64,000 bases of DNA, from NCBI RefSeq assembly GCF_021725675.1, contig NZ_JAKJPO010000001.1, positions 496,001 to 560,000 of the forward strand, given 5' to 3'. Under the pieces are notes generated by a model that was not told the DNA's origin, ran no database searches, and worked only from the letters and a program-made list of their open reading frames with translations. Positions within the stretch are counted from its first letter, which is position 1; each line of letters begins with the position of its first letter. A program made the position numbers and the translations under genes. The DNA comes from Marilutibacter chinensis (GTDB lineage: Bacteria; Pseudomonadota; Gammaproteobacteria; Xanthomonadales; Xanthomonadaceae). Positions 1 to 8,118 of the stretch are shown here, one piece after another.

Positions 1-3
1 CAC

Positions 4-65
4 AGGAACGGCGCGAGCCGCGACTGGCTTGAAGGAAAAGCCACATCGCAGCTCACGCCGCTCCT
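4..65. repeat. Intergenic inverted repeat, copy 1
   Basis: Two 20-base arms (4-23 and 46-65) pair at 17 of 20 positions around a 22-base loop. The arms have the form AGGAGCGGCGyrAGCyGCGA. Similar elements lie at 16768-16838, 19386-19446, 24234-24294 and 59845-59926, always between genes, which marks a dispersed repeat family. This copy sits just past the 3' end of tcdA and could also end or stabilise its transcript, but no T-tract follows. Confidence 0.6.
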
Positions 66-108
66 GCGAATCCGGGCGGAGGAGAGCTGACCGGCCGCCA
101 ACAAACGG

Positions 109-984
109 TCATTCGTGCCGATCCGCGTGAATCCGCGGCTCACGGCGTCCGCCGGCGGCCCCGCCTTGCCGGCGCAGCAGCATCTCGAGCGCCTTGCCGA
201 CAGCGGCGAACGCGAACGTACCGGTGACATGCGTCGCTGCACCCAGGCCGCCGCCGCAATCGAGCTTGAGCGCCGCCTCGCCGTCGACCTTCGGGCGCAC
301 GCCGCAGACGGTGCCGTCGGCCTGCGGATACTTCACGTTCTCCAGCGAGTACACCGCCGGCACGCTGAAGTAACGTGCCGGGCTGCGCGGGAAATTGAAC
401 TCGGCACGCAACTTCTTGCGGATCAGCGCCAGCATCGCGTCGTGCTCGGTTCGCGACAGGTCGCGCACCCGCACCAGGGTCGCGTCGGTGCGCCCGCCGG
501 CCGACCCCACCACTACCAACGGCAGCTTCCGGCGCCGGCACCAGGCAATCAGCTCGACCTTGCTGCGGAAGCTGTCGCAGGCATCGAGCACCAGGTCGAA
601 ACCGCCTTCGAGCAGCTCGGCCACGTTGCCGGCGGTCAGGAAGCTCGTCACGGCGCTCACCGAGATTCCCGGGTTGATCGCCCGGCAGCGTTCGGCCATC
701 GCCTCGACCTTGGCACGACCGTACTGACCGGCGAGCGCCGGCAACTGGCGATTGGTGTTCGACACGCACAGGTCGTCCGCGTCGATCAGGGTCAGGTGGC
801 CGATGCCGGTGCGCGCAAGTGCCTCGACCGCCCACGAGCCTACGCCTCCCATCCCGACCACCGCGACCCGGCAGGCAGAGAAGCGGGCAAGCGCGCCTGC
901 GCCGTAGAGCCGGTCGACGCCGGCAAAACGCTCCTTCAGCGACGCGTCCAGAACAGGGGAATCAGGGGCTGCGACCATCGGCAT
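109..984 (-). CDS. tcdA: tRNA threonylcarbamoyladenosine dehydratase
   Basis: A 291-residue E1-like, MoeB/ThiF-fold enzyme. TcdA uses ATP to dehydrate t6A37 of tRNA to the cyclic form ct6A. The dinucleotide-binding GxGGVGS motif lies near residue 30 (VVGMGGVGSWAVEALARTG), followed by the DADDLCVSNTNRQ segment typical of the family. The reading frame is open further upstream, to 1113, but the homologous sequence starts at about residue 10 counted from the ATG at 984. A second ATG at 978 is equally possible, and neither has a good ribosome site. The gene is divergent from the cytochrome-like gene at 1059, so the two share a promoter region of about 75 bases. Family assignment is firm; the exact start is not. 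Confidence 0.9.
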   Translation of the reverse strand: MPMVAAPDSPVLDASLKERFAGVDRLYGAGALARFSACRVAVVGMGGVGSWAVEALARTGIGHLTLIDADDLCVSNTNRQLPALAGQYGRAKVEAMAERCRAINPGISVSAVTSFLTAGNVAELLEGGFDLVLDACDSFRSKVELIAWCRRRKLPLVVVGSAGGRTDATLVRVRDLSRTEHDAMLALIRKKLRAEFNFPRSPARYFSVPAVYSLENVKYPQADGTVCGVRPKVDGEAALKLDCGGGLGAATHVTGTFAFAAVGKALEMLLRRQGGAAGGRREPRIHADRHE

Positions 985-1058
985 AGTGTACGGACGGCAG
1001 CCGCTGGCGCCGAGTCGCAGCATGCTATCGTGCCCGCCACATCCAAGGAGGCCAGGCC

Positions 1059-1523
1059 ATGAACGACACCCAGCCCGACACCGCCGCCAAGGCGCCGACG
1101 ACCGGCAATGCATCCAGGTACCTGTTCCTGTTGATCCTCGGCCTGGTCCTGGGCGTGATCGCGACGGTGATGGCGCTGCGTGCGATCGAGGCCCGCAAGA
1201 CCATCGACGACCGCCTTCCCGACGCGGTGATGCACGTGCAGCAGTGGCACCTGGACAAGTTGCAGGCCAGCCTCAAGCAGAATCGCTGCGCCGCCACCGA
1301 CACCCTGCCCCACCTGCGCACCCTGCGCGAGATGGCCAACGACCTCGAACCGGCATTCCCTGACCTTCGCGACGACGAGCGCTTCGTCCAGAGCGCCAGC
1401 AAGCTGCGCGCCACCCTCGACACCGCGCTGGCCAACCCACCGCTCAACTGCGCCGGCGTCGAAGCCGTGGCCAAGGACATCGGCAACGCCTGCAAGGCCT
1501 GCCACCAGGACTTCCGCGGCTGA
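1059..1523 (+). CDS. Membrane-anchored c-type cytochrome-like protein
   Basis: 154 residues with one hydrophobic segment at about residues 20-43 and a soluble remainder. A single CxxCH haem-attachment motif (CKACH, residues 145-149) sits almost at the C terminus. A C-terminal CxxCH after a helical domain is the arrangement of cytochrome c' and c556. The body is rich in helix-forming residues, in line with a four-helix bundle. The N-terminal segment lacks a clear cleavage site, so the protein is probably anchored with the haem domain in the periplasm. No redox partner lies nearby. It is preceded by AAGGAG ten bases upstream of the ATG. Function beyond haem binding is not known to me. Confidence 0.65.
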   Translation: MNDTQPDTAAKAPTTGNASRYLFLLILGLVLGVIATVMALRAIEARKTIDDRLPDAVMHVQQWHLDKLQASLKQNRCAATDTLPHLRTLREMANDLEPAFPDLRDDERFVQSASKLRATLDTALANPPLNCAGVEAVAKDIGNACKACHQDFRG

Positions 1524-1654
1524 ACCCACGCTCATCCTGAACGACCCGAAACGGGGCGCCCGGAATTGGCGGAGCGTTCATGCGCGATCTCCTAGCGTGG
1601 AGCCGAAGCGCGGGAATGGGCCCGCGCATGCGCCCTTCGACGCAGGAGACCGGC

Positions 1655-2203
1655 ATGAACAGGATCGATCCCAGCAACCGCGATTCGAACGATGCACGCC
1701 AGAACGCCCCGGACAATAGAGAGCTCCGTCCGCGCCGTTTCGACCTCCGCCTGATCGGCGTCGCCGGCGCAGGCATGCTCGCTCTGGCTGGCTGTGCGAC
1801 TCCCGGCTATGGGCCGTCGGGTTCCGCCGGCTACGGCTCGTCCGCGCCTTCGTACGGCAGCGAGCGCTGCTACGACTGCGGCGTGATCACCCGCATCGAG
1901 CCGATCCGCACCCAGCGCGCCCCGAACGCCACCGGCGCGATACTCGGCGGCCTGGTCGGCGCGGTCGCCGGCCGCGAACTGGCCGACGACGAAAGCAAGG
2001 GCCGGCGCAACACCGCCACCGTCGCTGGTGCGGCGGCCGGTGCGGTCGCCGGCAATGCGGTACAGAACGCGGTCCAGACCCGCTACAACGTGCACGTGCG
2101 GATGGACGACGGACGCACCACGGTCGTCACGATGGACAGCATGGGCGGCCTGCAGGCCGGTTCGCGGGTGCGGGTCGCCAACGGCCGCGTCTACGGATAC
2201 TGA
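1655..2203 (+). CDS. Glycine-zipper 2TM lipoprotein (17 kDa surface antigen-like)
   Basis: 182 residues. A long charged N terminus precedes a hydrophobic stretch ending in the lipobox LAGC, so the mature protein is probably a lipid-anchored outer membrane protein. After a Gly/Ser/Tyr-rich linker come two glycine-zipper segments (AILGGLVGAVAGRELA and VAGAAAGAVAGNAVQ) of the 17 kDa antigen/SlyB type. The C-terminal part ends in a short strand-rich domain like that of SlyB (VVTMDSMGGLQAGSRVRV). The ATG at 1655 is preferred because AGGAG lies eight bases upstream; the frame also has an ATG at 1580 without such a site. A strong intrinsic terminator follows at 2244-2271. Confidence 0.8.
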   Translation: MNRIDPSNRDSNDARQNAPDNRELRPRRFDLRLIGVAGAGMLALAGCATPGYGPSGSAGYGSSAPSYGSERCYDCGVITRIEPIRTQRAPNATGAILGGLVGAVAGRELADDESKGRRNTATVAGAAAGAVAGNAVQNAVQTRYNVHVRMDDGRTTVVTMDSMGGLQAGSRVRVANGRVYGY

Positions 2204-2243
2204 GCCCTCGTCCGGGCTCCAGGGCCCTGATCGTCAGGCAAAG

Positions 2244-2271
2244 AAAAACCCGGCCAGACGGCCGGGTTTTT
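2244..2271. terminator. Bidirectional intrinsic terminator
   Basis: A perfect 7-bp stem (CCCGGCC 2249-2255, GGCCGGG 2260-2266) with loop AGAC is flanked by A5 on the left and T5 on the right. It can therefore end transcription from both convergent genes, the lipoprotein gene on the plus strand and the cold shock gene on the minus strand. Confidence 0.9.
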
Positions 2272-2339
2272 CATGGGTTCCCGATGTGCCTCCGGCCTGA
2301 TGGCCGGCGGAACAGGTACGCGTACGGGAACCGCGGTGA

Positions 2340-2549
2340 TTACAACGGTTCGACCGCGTCGGCCTGCAGGCCCTTCTGGCCCTGGACGACGGTGAAGGAG
2401 ACCTGCTGGCCTTCCTTCAGGCTCTTGAAGCCCTGGGTCTGGATCGCGCGGAAGTGCACGAACACGTCCTCGCCATTCTCGCGGCTGATGAAGCCGAAGC
2501 CCTTGGCATCGTTGAACCACTTGACGGTACCGGTTTCACGGTTCGACAT
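2340..2549 (-). CDS. Cold shock protein, CspA family
   Basis: 69 residues, the normal length of the family. The RNP1 motif KGFGFI (within [14 protein letters not shown]) and RNP2 motif DVFVHF are both present, so this is a single-strand nucleic acid-binding OB-fold protein that melts RNA structure. The start ATG at 2549 has AAGGAG nine bases upstream. The frame runs on open upstream for 40 codons, but that part has no Csp similarity. A long untranslated region of roughly 140 bases is possible, as in regulated csp mRNAs. The promoter suggested separately is weak. Confidence 0.95.
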   Translation of the reverse strand: MSNRETGTVKWFNDAKGFGFISRENGEDVFVHFRAIQTQGFKSLKEGQQVSFTVVQGQKGLQADAVEPL

Positions 2550-2696
2550 TGACTTGCTCCTTGGAACGTTGATTTGGACATCGCTTGCGCGAAGTGCTGG
2601 TTGCAAGGAGGAAGCGAGGTGCAACGATGTAGCGGATCGTCGGATCAACCGCATCGGGCCACGATTCACGGTGACCCTGGCAAGCGCAGCGTCCGC

Positions 2697-2725
2697 AACT
2701 TACCCCGCACCATGTGAAAATGCAA
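2697..2725 (-). promoter_or_regulatory. Possible promoter of the cold shock gene
   Basis: Read on the minus strand, TTGCAT (2725-2720) and TAAGTT (2702-2697) are separated by 17 bases. Each matches the sigma-70 consensus at only half of its positions. If used, it would give a 5' leader of about 140 bases, which would fit a cold shock mRNA. This is a guess from spacing and position. Confidence 0.3.
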
Positions 2726-2816
2726 TCCGACTCCGACCGGGGGAACCGTCCTCCCATCCAGGCCCGCAGCCGGTCGGTTTCATCCCGGTGCCGAGCGCCA
2801 GACCTGGAGCCGATGA

Positions 2817-3302
2817 TTGGACATACACCACCTCTACTACACGCTTGCCGGCGTCCTGATCCTGATCGGCGTCGCGGGCACGGTGCTGCCGGCGCTGCCG
2901 GGCGTGCCCCTGGTCTTCGTCGGCATGCTGCTGGCCGCCTGGACCGGCGACTTCCAGCAGGTCGGCTGGATGCCGCTGACGATGCTCGGCCTGTTGACCG
3001 TGCTGTCGGTGCTGGTCGACTTCGCCGCCACCGCACTGGGCGCCAAGCGGGTGGGCGCCAGCCGCCTGGCCCTGGTCGGCGCGGTGATCGGAACCTTCGC
3101 CGGCCTGGCGTTCGGCTTCGTCGGCATCTTCGTGGCGCCGTTCGTCGGCGCGTTGATAGGCGAGCTGATCCACACCCGCCATGTCGGTCAGGCGACGCGG
3201 GTCGGGCTCGGCACCTGGCTCGGCATCGTCGTCGGCACCGTGCTCAAGCTCGGCCTGGCGTTCGCGATGCTCGGCCTGTTCCTGCTGGCCTGGTGGCTGT
3301 AG
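2817..3302 (+). CDS. DUF456 family integral membrane protein
   Basis: 161 residues, almost entirely hydrophobic, with about four or five membrane segments containing many Gly and Ala. The opening (LYYTLAGVLILIGVAGTVLPALPGVPLVFVGML) and the G/A-rich repeat GAVIGTFAGLAFGFVGIFVAPFVGALIGEL are characteristic of DUF456. The function of this family is unknown. The start is the TTG at 2817, supported by GGAG at 2806-2809. The ATG at 2813 is in another frame. The next gene on the same strand is pldA, about 100 bases on, so co-transcription is possible but not shown. Confidence 0.8.
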   Translation: MDIHHLYYTLAGVLILIGVAGTVLPALPGVPLVFVGMLLAAWTGDFQQVGWMPLTMLGLLTVLSVLVDFAATALGAKRVGASRLALVGAVIGTFAGLAFGFVGIFVAPFVGALIGELIHTRHVGQATRVGLGTWLGIVVGTVLKLGLAFAMLGLFLLAWWL

Positions 3303-3405
3303 GAGCCGGTCCACGTTCCGGGCCGCCGCAATCGTTTTCATCGGCGGCTATCCTCGTCCCGTGACCCCGTTCGACTCCAAACCCGTCCTGACGGATGCTC
3401 CCCCG

Positions 3406-4584
3406 ATGCCCAAACCTCTTCCCCGCACCGCGACCCCGGATACGAAACGCCTGCTGCTGTTGCCCGCCCTGTTCGCGTTGGCGCCGCTTGCCGGACAGGC
3501 CCAGCAATCGGCGCAGCCGACTACCGCGGAGGCCTGTCTGCGGATAGATGCCGATGCGGACCGCCTGGCCTGCTACGACGCGTTCCATCGCCGCCAGGCC
3601 GGCACCGCCCACGACGCCGACGTGGCCGCACGAGAGGCGCGGGCGATCGCGGAGAACCTGGAGATCGGCGAGCAGGTGGTGCCCGACGCGATACCCGCGA
3701 TACCCGAGGTCGGCGGCGAGCTGTACCCGCACGAGGATCCGCTGCGCACGGCGATCGCCAATGCCGGCAAGGGCTCGCTGCTCGACAGCCGCTGGGAACT
3801 GGCGCGCGACTCCAAGCTGGGCACATTCAATTTCCGCGCCTACAAGCCGACCTACCTGTTGCCGGTGTTCTGGACCAGCGACGTCAACGACACACCGGCG
3901 TCGCCGAACCCCAACAACACCGTCACCACACCGCTCGGCCTGCAGGACCTGGAGTCCAAGTTCCAGCTCAGCTTCAAGATGAAGGCATGGGAGAACATCT
4001 TCGGCGACAACGGCGACCTCTGGCTCGGCTACACGCAGAGTTCGCGCTGGCAGGTCTACAACGCCGACATCTCGCGGCCGTTCCGAGAGACCAACTACGA
4101 ACCCGAGGCGATGCTGGTGTTCCGCAACAGCTATCACCTGCTCGGCTGGAGCGGACGGATGGCGGGCATCGGCCTCAACCACCAGTCCAACGGCCGTGCC
4201 GATCCGCTGTCGCGCAGCTGGAACCGGGTGATCGGCATGGTCGGCCTTGACCGCGAGAACTGGTCGCTGGTGCTGCGGCCGTGGTGGCGGGTTTCGGAAG
4301 ATCCGGCCGACGACAACAACGCCGACATCGAGGACTACGTCGGCCGCGGCGACGCGACCCTGGTCTATGTCCACGGAGGCCACCAGTTCTCGTTGACCGG
4401 CCGCCATTCGCTGCGCGGGGACGATCGTTCGCATGGCTCGCTGCAGTTCGACTGGGGCTTTCCGATCGACAACGGGCTGCGTGGCCATCTGCAGGTGTTC
4501 GATGGCTATGGCGAGAGCATGATCGACTACAACCATCGCGCGACCTACATCGGCCTGGGTGTATCGATGCTGGAGTGGTACTGA
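3406..4584 (+). CDS. pldA: Outer membrane phospholipase A (OMPLA)
   Basis: 392 residues. After a signal peptide (hydrophobic LLLLPALFALAPLAGQAQ) comes an acidic N-terminal extension with a Cys pair (EACLRIDADADRLACYDAF), then the beta-barrel. The catalytic signature reads GIGLNHQSNG with His259 and Ser261, and the following SRSWNR supplies the conserved Asn. OMPLA hydrolyses acyl ester bonds of phospholipids that reach the outer leaflet of the outer membrane and normally needs calcium and dimer formation. The ATG at 3406 directly precedes the signal peptide; an in-frame GTG at 3361 would only add 15 residues. The next gene, a patatin-like lipase, lies about 100 bases downstream on the same strand. 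Confidence 0.92.
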   Translation: MPKPLPRTATPDTKRLLLLPALFALAPLAGQAQQSAQPTTAEACLRIDADADRLACYDAFHRRQAGTAHDADVAAREARAIAENLEIGEQVVPDAIPAIPEVGGELYPHEDPLRTAIANAGKGSLLDSRWELARDSKLGTFNFRAYKPTYLLPVFWTSDVNDTPASPNPNNTVTTPLGLQDLESKFQLSFKMKAWENIFGDNGDLWLGYTQSSRWQVYNADISRPFRETNYEPEAMLVFRNSYHLLGWSGRMAGIGLNHQSNGRADPLSRSWNRVIGMVGLDRENWSLVLRPWWRVSEDPADDNNADIEDYVGRGDATLVYVHGGHQFSLTGRHSLRGDDRSHGSLQFDWGFPIDNGLRGHLQVFDGYGESMIDYNHRATYIGLGVSMLEWY

Positions 4585-4593
4585 CGCCGTCGC

Positions 4594-4632
4594 GATCGTC
4601 CGTCGCAGCGCCGGAGACGGTCCCGGACGATC
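4594..4632. repeat. Inverted repeat between pldA and the patatin gene
   Basis: Perfect 9-base arms GATCGTCCG (4594-4602) and CGGACGATC (4624-4632) with a 21-base loop. No T-tract follows, so it is not a typical intrinsic terminator. It could affect read-through from pldA into the lipase gene. Confidence 0.4.
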
Positions 4633-4681
4633 ATGATCCACCGCACCGGCCCGGTGACGTCAAGCGCAAGGAGAACACGCG

Positions 4682-5638
4682 ATGAAGATGCGACGCATCC
4701 TGTCCCTCGATGGTGGCGGCATCCGCGGCCTGGTCAGTTGCCTGTGGCTGCAGGGGGTCGAGGTCGCGCTTGCGCAGGCAGGCAAGCCCGGCCTGCTGAA
4801 GCGGTTCGACCTGCTCGCCGGCAGTTCGACGGGCGCGCTGATCGCCTGCGGGCTGGCGCTGGGGCGCAATCCCGCCGAGCTCGCCGAGCTCTACCGCAGG
4901 CAGCGCCACGACATCTTTCCAGGGATGGCCGAGCGCCTGTGGTCACGCGCGGGCCGTCTGTTCACACAGGGCGCATCGGCGCCCCGCTACGACGGCAAGG
5001 GCCTGGAGAAGGTGCTGAAGAAGACCTTCGGCAGCGCCACCCTCGGCGAGGCGAAAAAGCCGCTGCTGGTCACCAGCTACGACACCGTGTCGCGCAAGCC
5101 CGTGATGTTCAAGAGCTTCAAGCCGGAACATGCCGGGCTGCCGGTCTGGGAGGTCTGCCGCGCCTCGGTCGCCGCGCCGACCTATTTCCCGGCCCACGGA
5201 ATGACGGTCGAGGGACGCAAATGCTCGCTGATCGACGGCGGTGTCGTCGCCAACAACCCGACCGCCTGCGCGATCGCCGAGGCGATGCGCAAGGACCGCC
5301 GCGTCGACAGCGCCCACGACCTGTTGGTGCTTTCGGTGGGTACGGGCGAGCGCAACCGGCCGATCAATCTCAGGACCGCACGGGAATGGGGGGCGCTGGA
5401 GTGGGCAGTGCCGATCATCGACGTGCTGTTCGACGGCAATACCGACTCGGTCGACTACATCGCCCGCCACATCGTCGGCGACGGCTATTTCCGCATGCAG
5501 GCCGAACTGATGCCCGGGCTCGACGACCTCGACGACGTCACGGAGACCAACCTCGCCGGTCTGGAGGCGATGGCGAACAGCTATCTGCTGCGCGCGGATA
5601 CCCAGCAGCGGCTCGCCGGGCTCGCGGCCCGGCTCTGA
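4682..5638 (+). CDS. Patatin-like phospholipase
   Basis: 318 residues with the full patatin signature: oxyanion loop DGGGIRG (10-16), nucleophile elbow GSSTG with Ser49, and the catalytic Asp185 in the DGG motif (LIDGGVVANNPT). Enzymes of this family use a Ser-Asp dyad to release fatty acids from phospholipids. No signal peptide or membrane segment is evident, so it is probably cytoplasmic. AAGGAG lies about eight bases before the ATG. The gene resembles stand-alone bacterial patatins (also related to CapV effectors), but no nucleotide cyclase or other defence gene is nearby. Its position next to pldA suggests a shared theme of lipid turnover. Confidence 0.88.
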   Translation: MKMRRILSLDGGGIRGLVSCLWLQGVEVALAQAGKPGLLKRFDLLAGSSTGALIACGLALGRNPAELAELYRRQRHDIFPGMAERLWSRAGRLFTQGASAPRYDGKGLEKVLKKTFGSATLGEAKKPLLVTSYDTVSRKPVMFKSFKPEHAGLPVWEVCRASVAAPTYFPAHGMTVEGRKCSLIDGGVVANNPTACAIAEAMRKDRRVDSAHDLLVLSVGTGERNRPINLRTAREWGALEWAVPIIDVLFDGNTDSVDYIARHIVGDGYFRMQAELMPGLDDLDDVTETNLAGLEAMANSYLLRADTQQRLAGLAARL

Positions 5639-5659
5639 GCCGGACCGCCCGGACGCAGG

Positions 5660-6295
5660 CTAGGTCCAGTCGTCGATGCCTTCGCGCGCGTAGACCTCGC
5701 GGAACGACGGCAGCGCCTTCATCCGCTGCGCATGCGCCGACAGGGCTGGCCAGCCGTCGGCGGGGCGCGGCATGTTGCGCGACCAGCGCATCAGCATCGT
5801 GAACACGAAATCGACCGCGGACCTCGTATCGCCGAGCAGGTACGGCCCATTGGCGGCGAGGTGTTCGTCCACCTGCGACCAGGCCGACTCGATCGTCTCG
5901 CGCGCCCTCGCCCGGACCGCGCCGGCGCTCTCCTCGCCCGCCGGTTCGTCGGAGTAGAACCACGCGCGATAGGCCGGCATCAGGGTGTAGGCGGCGAACA
6001 GCATCCAGCGGTAGTAGGCGGCGCGGGCGGCGCTGCCGACCGGCGGCGCGAGGCCGGCCTGCGGATGCAGGTCGGCCAGGTGCATCGCGATCGCGGTCGA
6101 TTCGGTCAGGACCTGGCCATCGATCACGAGCGTCGGCACCCGCCCCTGCGGATTCAGCTTCAGGTATCCGGGCGACTTCTGCTCACGCCTGTCGAAATCG
6201 AGCATCACCAGCTCGTGCTCGATCCCGAGCTCGATCAGCAGCCAGTGGACCACCAGCGACGCGGTGCTCCTGGAACCGTACAGGACGACGGACAT
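5660..6295 (-). CDS. Glutathione S-transferase family protein
   Basis: 211 residues. The N-terminal thioredoxin-like domain (about 1-80) has the S-x-S/T entry (LYGSRSTASLVVHWLL), the NPQGRVPTLV segment with the cis-proline, and the E-S motif (LTESTAIAMHLADLHP) that binds the glutathione gamma-glutamyl group. An all-helical C-terminal domain follows. The ATG at 6295 has GAAGGA upstream; the open frame continues a further 21 codons without similarity. Substrate is unknown. The fumarase terminator lies just upstream, so it is likely transcribed on its own. Confidence 0.88.
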   Translation of the reverse strand: MSVVLYGSRSTASLVVHWLLIELGIEHELVMLDFDRREQKSPGYLKLNPQGRVPTLVIDGQVLTESTAIAMHLADLHPQAGLAPPVGSAARAAYYRWMLFAAYTLMPAYRAWFYSDEPAGEESAGAVRARARETIESAWSQVDEHLAANGPYLLGDTRSAVDFVFTMLMRWSRNMPRPADGWPALSAHAQRMKALPSFREVYAREGIDDWT

Positions 6296-6325
6296 CGGTT
6301 TTCCTTCTGCGAGGGGGAGGACGGA

Positions 6326-6354
6326 CAAAAAAGAAGCCGGCACGTGCGCCGGCT
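6326..6354 (-). terminator. Intrinsic terminator of fumarase
   Basis: On the minus strand AGCCGGC (6354-6348) pairs perfectly with GCCGGCT (6341-6335) and is followed by TTCTTTTTT. It lies right after the stop codon of the fumarase gene and before the GST start. Confidence 0.85.
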
Positions 6355-6368
6355 CCACAGGAAGGCAC

Positions 6369-7964
6369 TCAGGCTTCGACGACCACCGGGATCTTGCCGA
6401 TCCGGGTTTGCCACTCGCGCGGACCGGTGCGATGCACCGACTCGCCGGTCGAATCGACCGCGACGGTGACCGGCATGTCCCTGACCTCGAACTCGTAGAT
6501 CGCCTCCATGCCCAGGTCCTCGAACGCCAGTACGCGGCTGGCCTTGATCGCCTTGGACACCAGATAGGCCGAGCCGCCGACCGCCATCAGGTAGACCGCC
6601 TTGTTGTCGCGGATCGCATCGATCGCCGCATCGCCGCGCTCGGCCTTGCCGACCATTCCCAGTAGGCCGGTCTGTTCGAGCATCTGGCGGGTGAACTTGT
6701 CCATCCGGGTCGCGGTGGTCGGGCCGGCCGGGCCCACCACTTCGTCGCCGACCGGATCGACCGGACCGACGTAGTAGATGAAGCGGTTGGTGAAATCGAC
6801 CGGCAACTTCTCGCCCTTGTTGAGCATGTCGACCATGCGCTTGTGCGCGGCGTCGCGGCCGGTCAGCAGCTTGCCGTTGAGCAGGATCACTTCGCCCGGC
6901 TTGAAACTGGCGACTTCCTCCCTGGTGATCGTGTCGAGGTCCACCCGGCGCGCGTTCTGCGGGTTGTAGGTGAGCTTCGGCCAGTCCTCGAGCGACGGCG
7001 GATCGAGCGCGACCGGACCGTTGCCGTCGAGGGTGAAGTGCGCATGACGGGTCGCCGCGCAGTTCGGGATCATCGCGACCGGCAGGTTGGCGGCATGGGT
7101 CGGATAGTCCTTGATCTTGATGTCGAGCACCGTGGTCAGGCCACCCAGGCCCTGTGCGCCGATGCCCAGCGCGTTGACCTTCTCGTACAGCTCCAGCCTC
7201 AACTCCTCGACCCGGCTGGACGGACCGCGGACGATCAGGTCCTGGATGTCGATCGGCTCCATCAGCGATTCCTTCGCCAGCAGCATCGCTTTCTCGGCGG
7301 TGCCGCCGATGCCGATGCCGAGCATGCCCGGCGGGCACCAGCCGGCGCCCATCGTCGGTACCGTCTTCAGCACCCAGTCGACGATCGAATCGGACGGATT
7401 GAGCATCGCGAACTTGCTCTTGGCCTCCGAACCACCGCCCTTGGCGGCGACGATCACGTCGACGGTGTTGCCCGGCACGACCTTCACGTTGACCACCGCC
7501 GGGGTGTTGTCCTTCGTGTTCCGGCGCGCCCCTGCCGGCTCGGCCAGCACCGAGGCACGCAATTTGTTGTCCGGATGGTTGTAGGCGCGGCGCACGCCCT
7601 CGTTGACCATGTCCTCGACGCCCATCGTCGCATCGATCCAGCGCACGTCCATGCCGATCTCCAGGAACACGGTGACGATGCCGGTGTCCTGGCAGATCGG
7701 ACGGTGGCCCTCCGCGCACATGCGCGAGTTGATCAGGATCTGCGCCATCGCGTCCCTGGCCGCCGGCGACTGCTCGCGCTCGTACGCCGCCGCCAGATTC
7801 CGGATGTAGTCGACCGGGTGGTAGTAGCTGATGTACTGCAGGGCGTCGGCGACGGACTGGATCAGGTCGTCCTGCCGGATCGGAACGGGAGCGCGGGACA
7901 CGGAAACGTCGGAAGCGGGCTGGCTGGCGGTCACGGGATGGGCTGGCTTGCGGCTGGGGCGCAT
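6369..7964 (-). CDS. Fumarate hydratase, class I (iron-sulfur type)
   Basis: 531 residues, close to the E. coli FumA/FumB length. It interconverts fumarate and malate in the citric acid cycle using a [4Fe-4S] cluster. The three likely cluster cysteines are Cys91 (ICQDTGI), Cys210 (GWCPPGM) and Cys302 (PNCAATRH), spaced much as in FumA. The C-terminal third is the swivelling beta domain (VYLMAVGGSAYLVSKAIKAS). The ATG at 7964 gives an N-terminal tail of about 25 poorly conserved residues; a GTG at 7934 is an alternative, and neither has a clear ribosome site. TAGAAT just upstream of the ATG may be a -10 element, which would make the shorter form more likely. It is divergent from the LytS-type kinase gene. 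Confidence 0.93.
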   Translation of the reverse strand: MRPSRKPAHPVTASQPASDVSVSRAPVPIRQDDLIQSVADALQYISYYHPVDYIRNLAAAYEREQSPAARDAMAQILINSRMCAEGHRPICQDTGIVTVFLEIGMDVRWIDATMGVEDMVNEGVRRAYNHPDNKLRASVLAEPAGARRNTKDNTPAVVNVKVVPGNTVDVIVAAKGGGSEAKSKFAMLNPSDSIVDWVLKTVPTMGAGWCPPGMLGIGIGGTAEKAMLLAKESLMEPIDIQDLIVRGPSSRVEELRLELYEKVNALGIGAQGLGGLTTVLDIKIKDYPTHAANLPVAMIPNCAATRHAHFTLDGNGPVALDPPSLEDWPKLTYNPQNARRVDLDTITREEVASFKPGEVILLNGKLLTGRDAAHKRMVDMLNKGEKLPVDFTNRFIYYVGPVDPVGDEVVGPAGPTTATRMDKFTRQMLEQTGLLGMVGKAERGDAAIDAIRDNKAVYLMAVGGSAYLVSKAIKASRVLAFEDLGMEAIYEFEVRDMPVTVAVDSTGESVHRTGPREWQTRIGKIPVVVEA

Positions 7965-8118
7965 ATTCTAGCGACCCGGCCTGCCCCCCGCCCCTGCCCC
8001 TCCCACCCGGCGCCGCTTCCACCCATGGATGCGACGAAGCGTGCGAGCGCCGCGACGAAGCGAAATACGGGGCCCGCCCGCCCCGCGCTAGCATGGGGCA
8101 CCTGCGGTCCCGGTCCGA

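Noticed and set aside
4682..5638. Patatin gene as a CapV-type CBASS effector
   Set aside because: No CD-NTase, ubiquitin-like or other CBASS gene is near, and the protein has a plain patatin fold.
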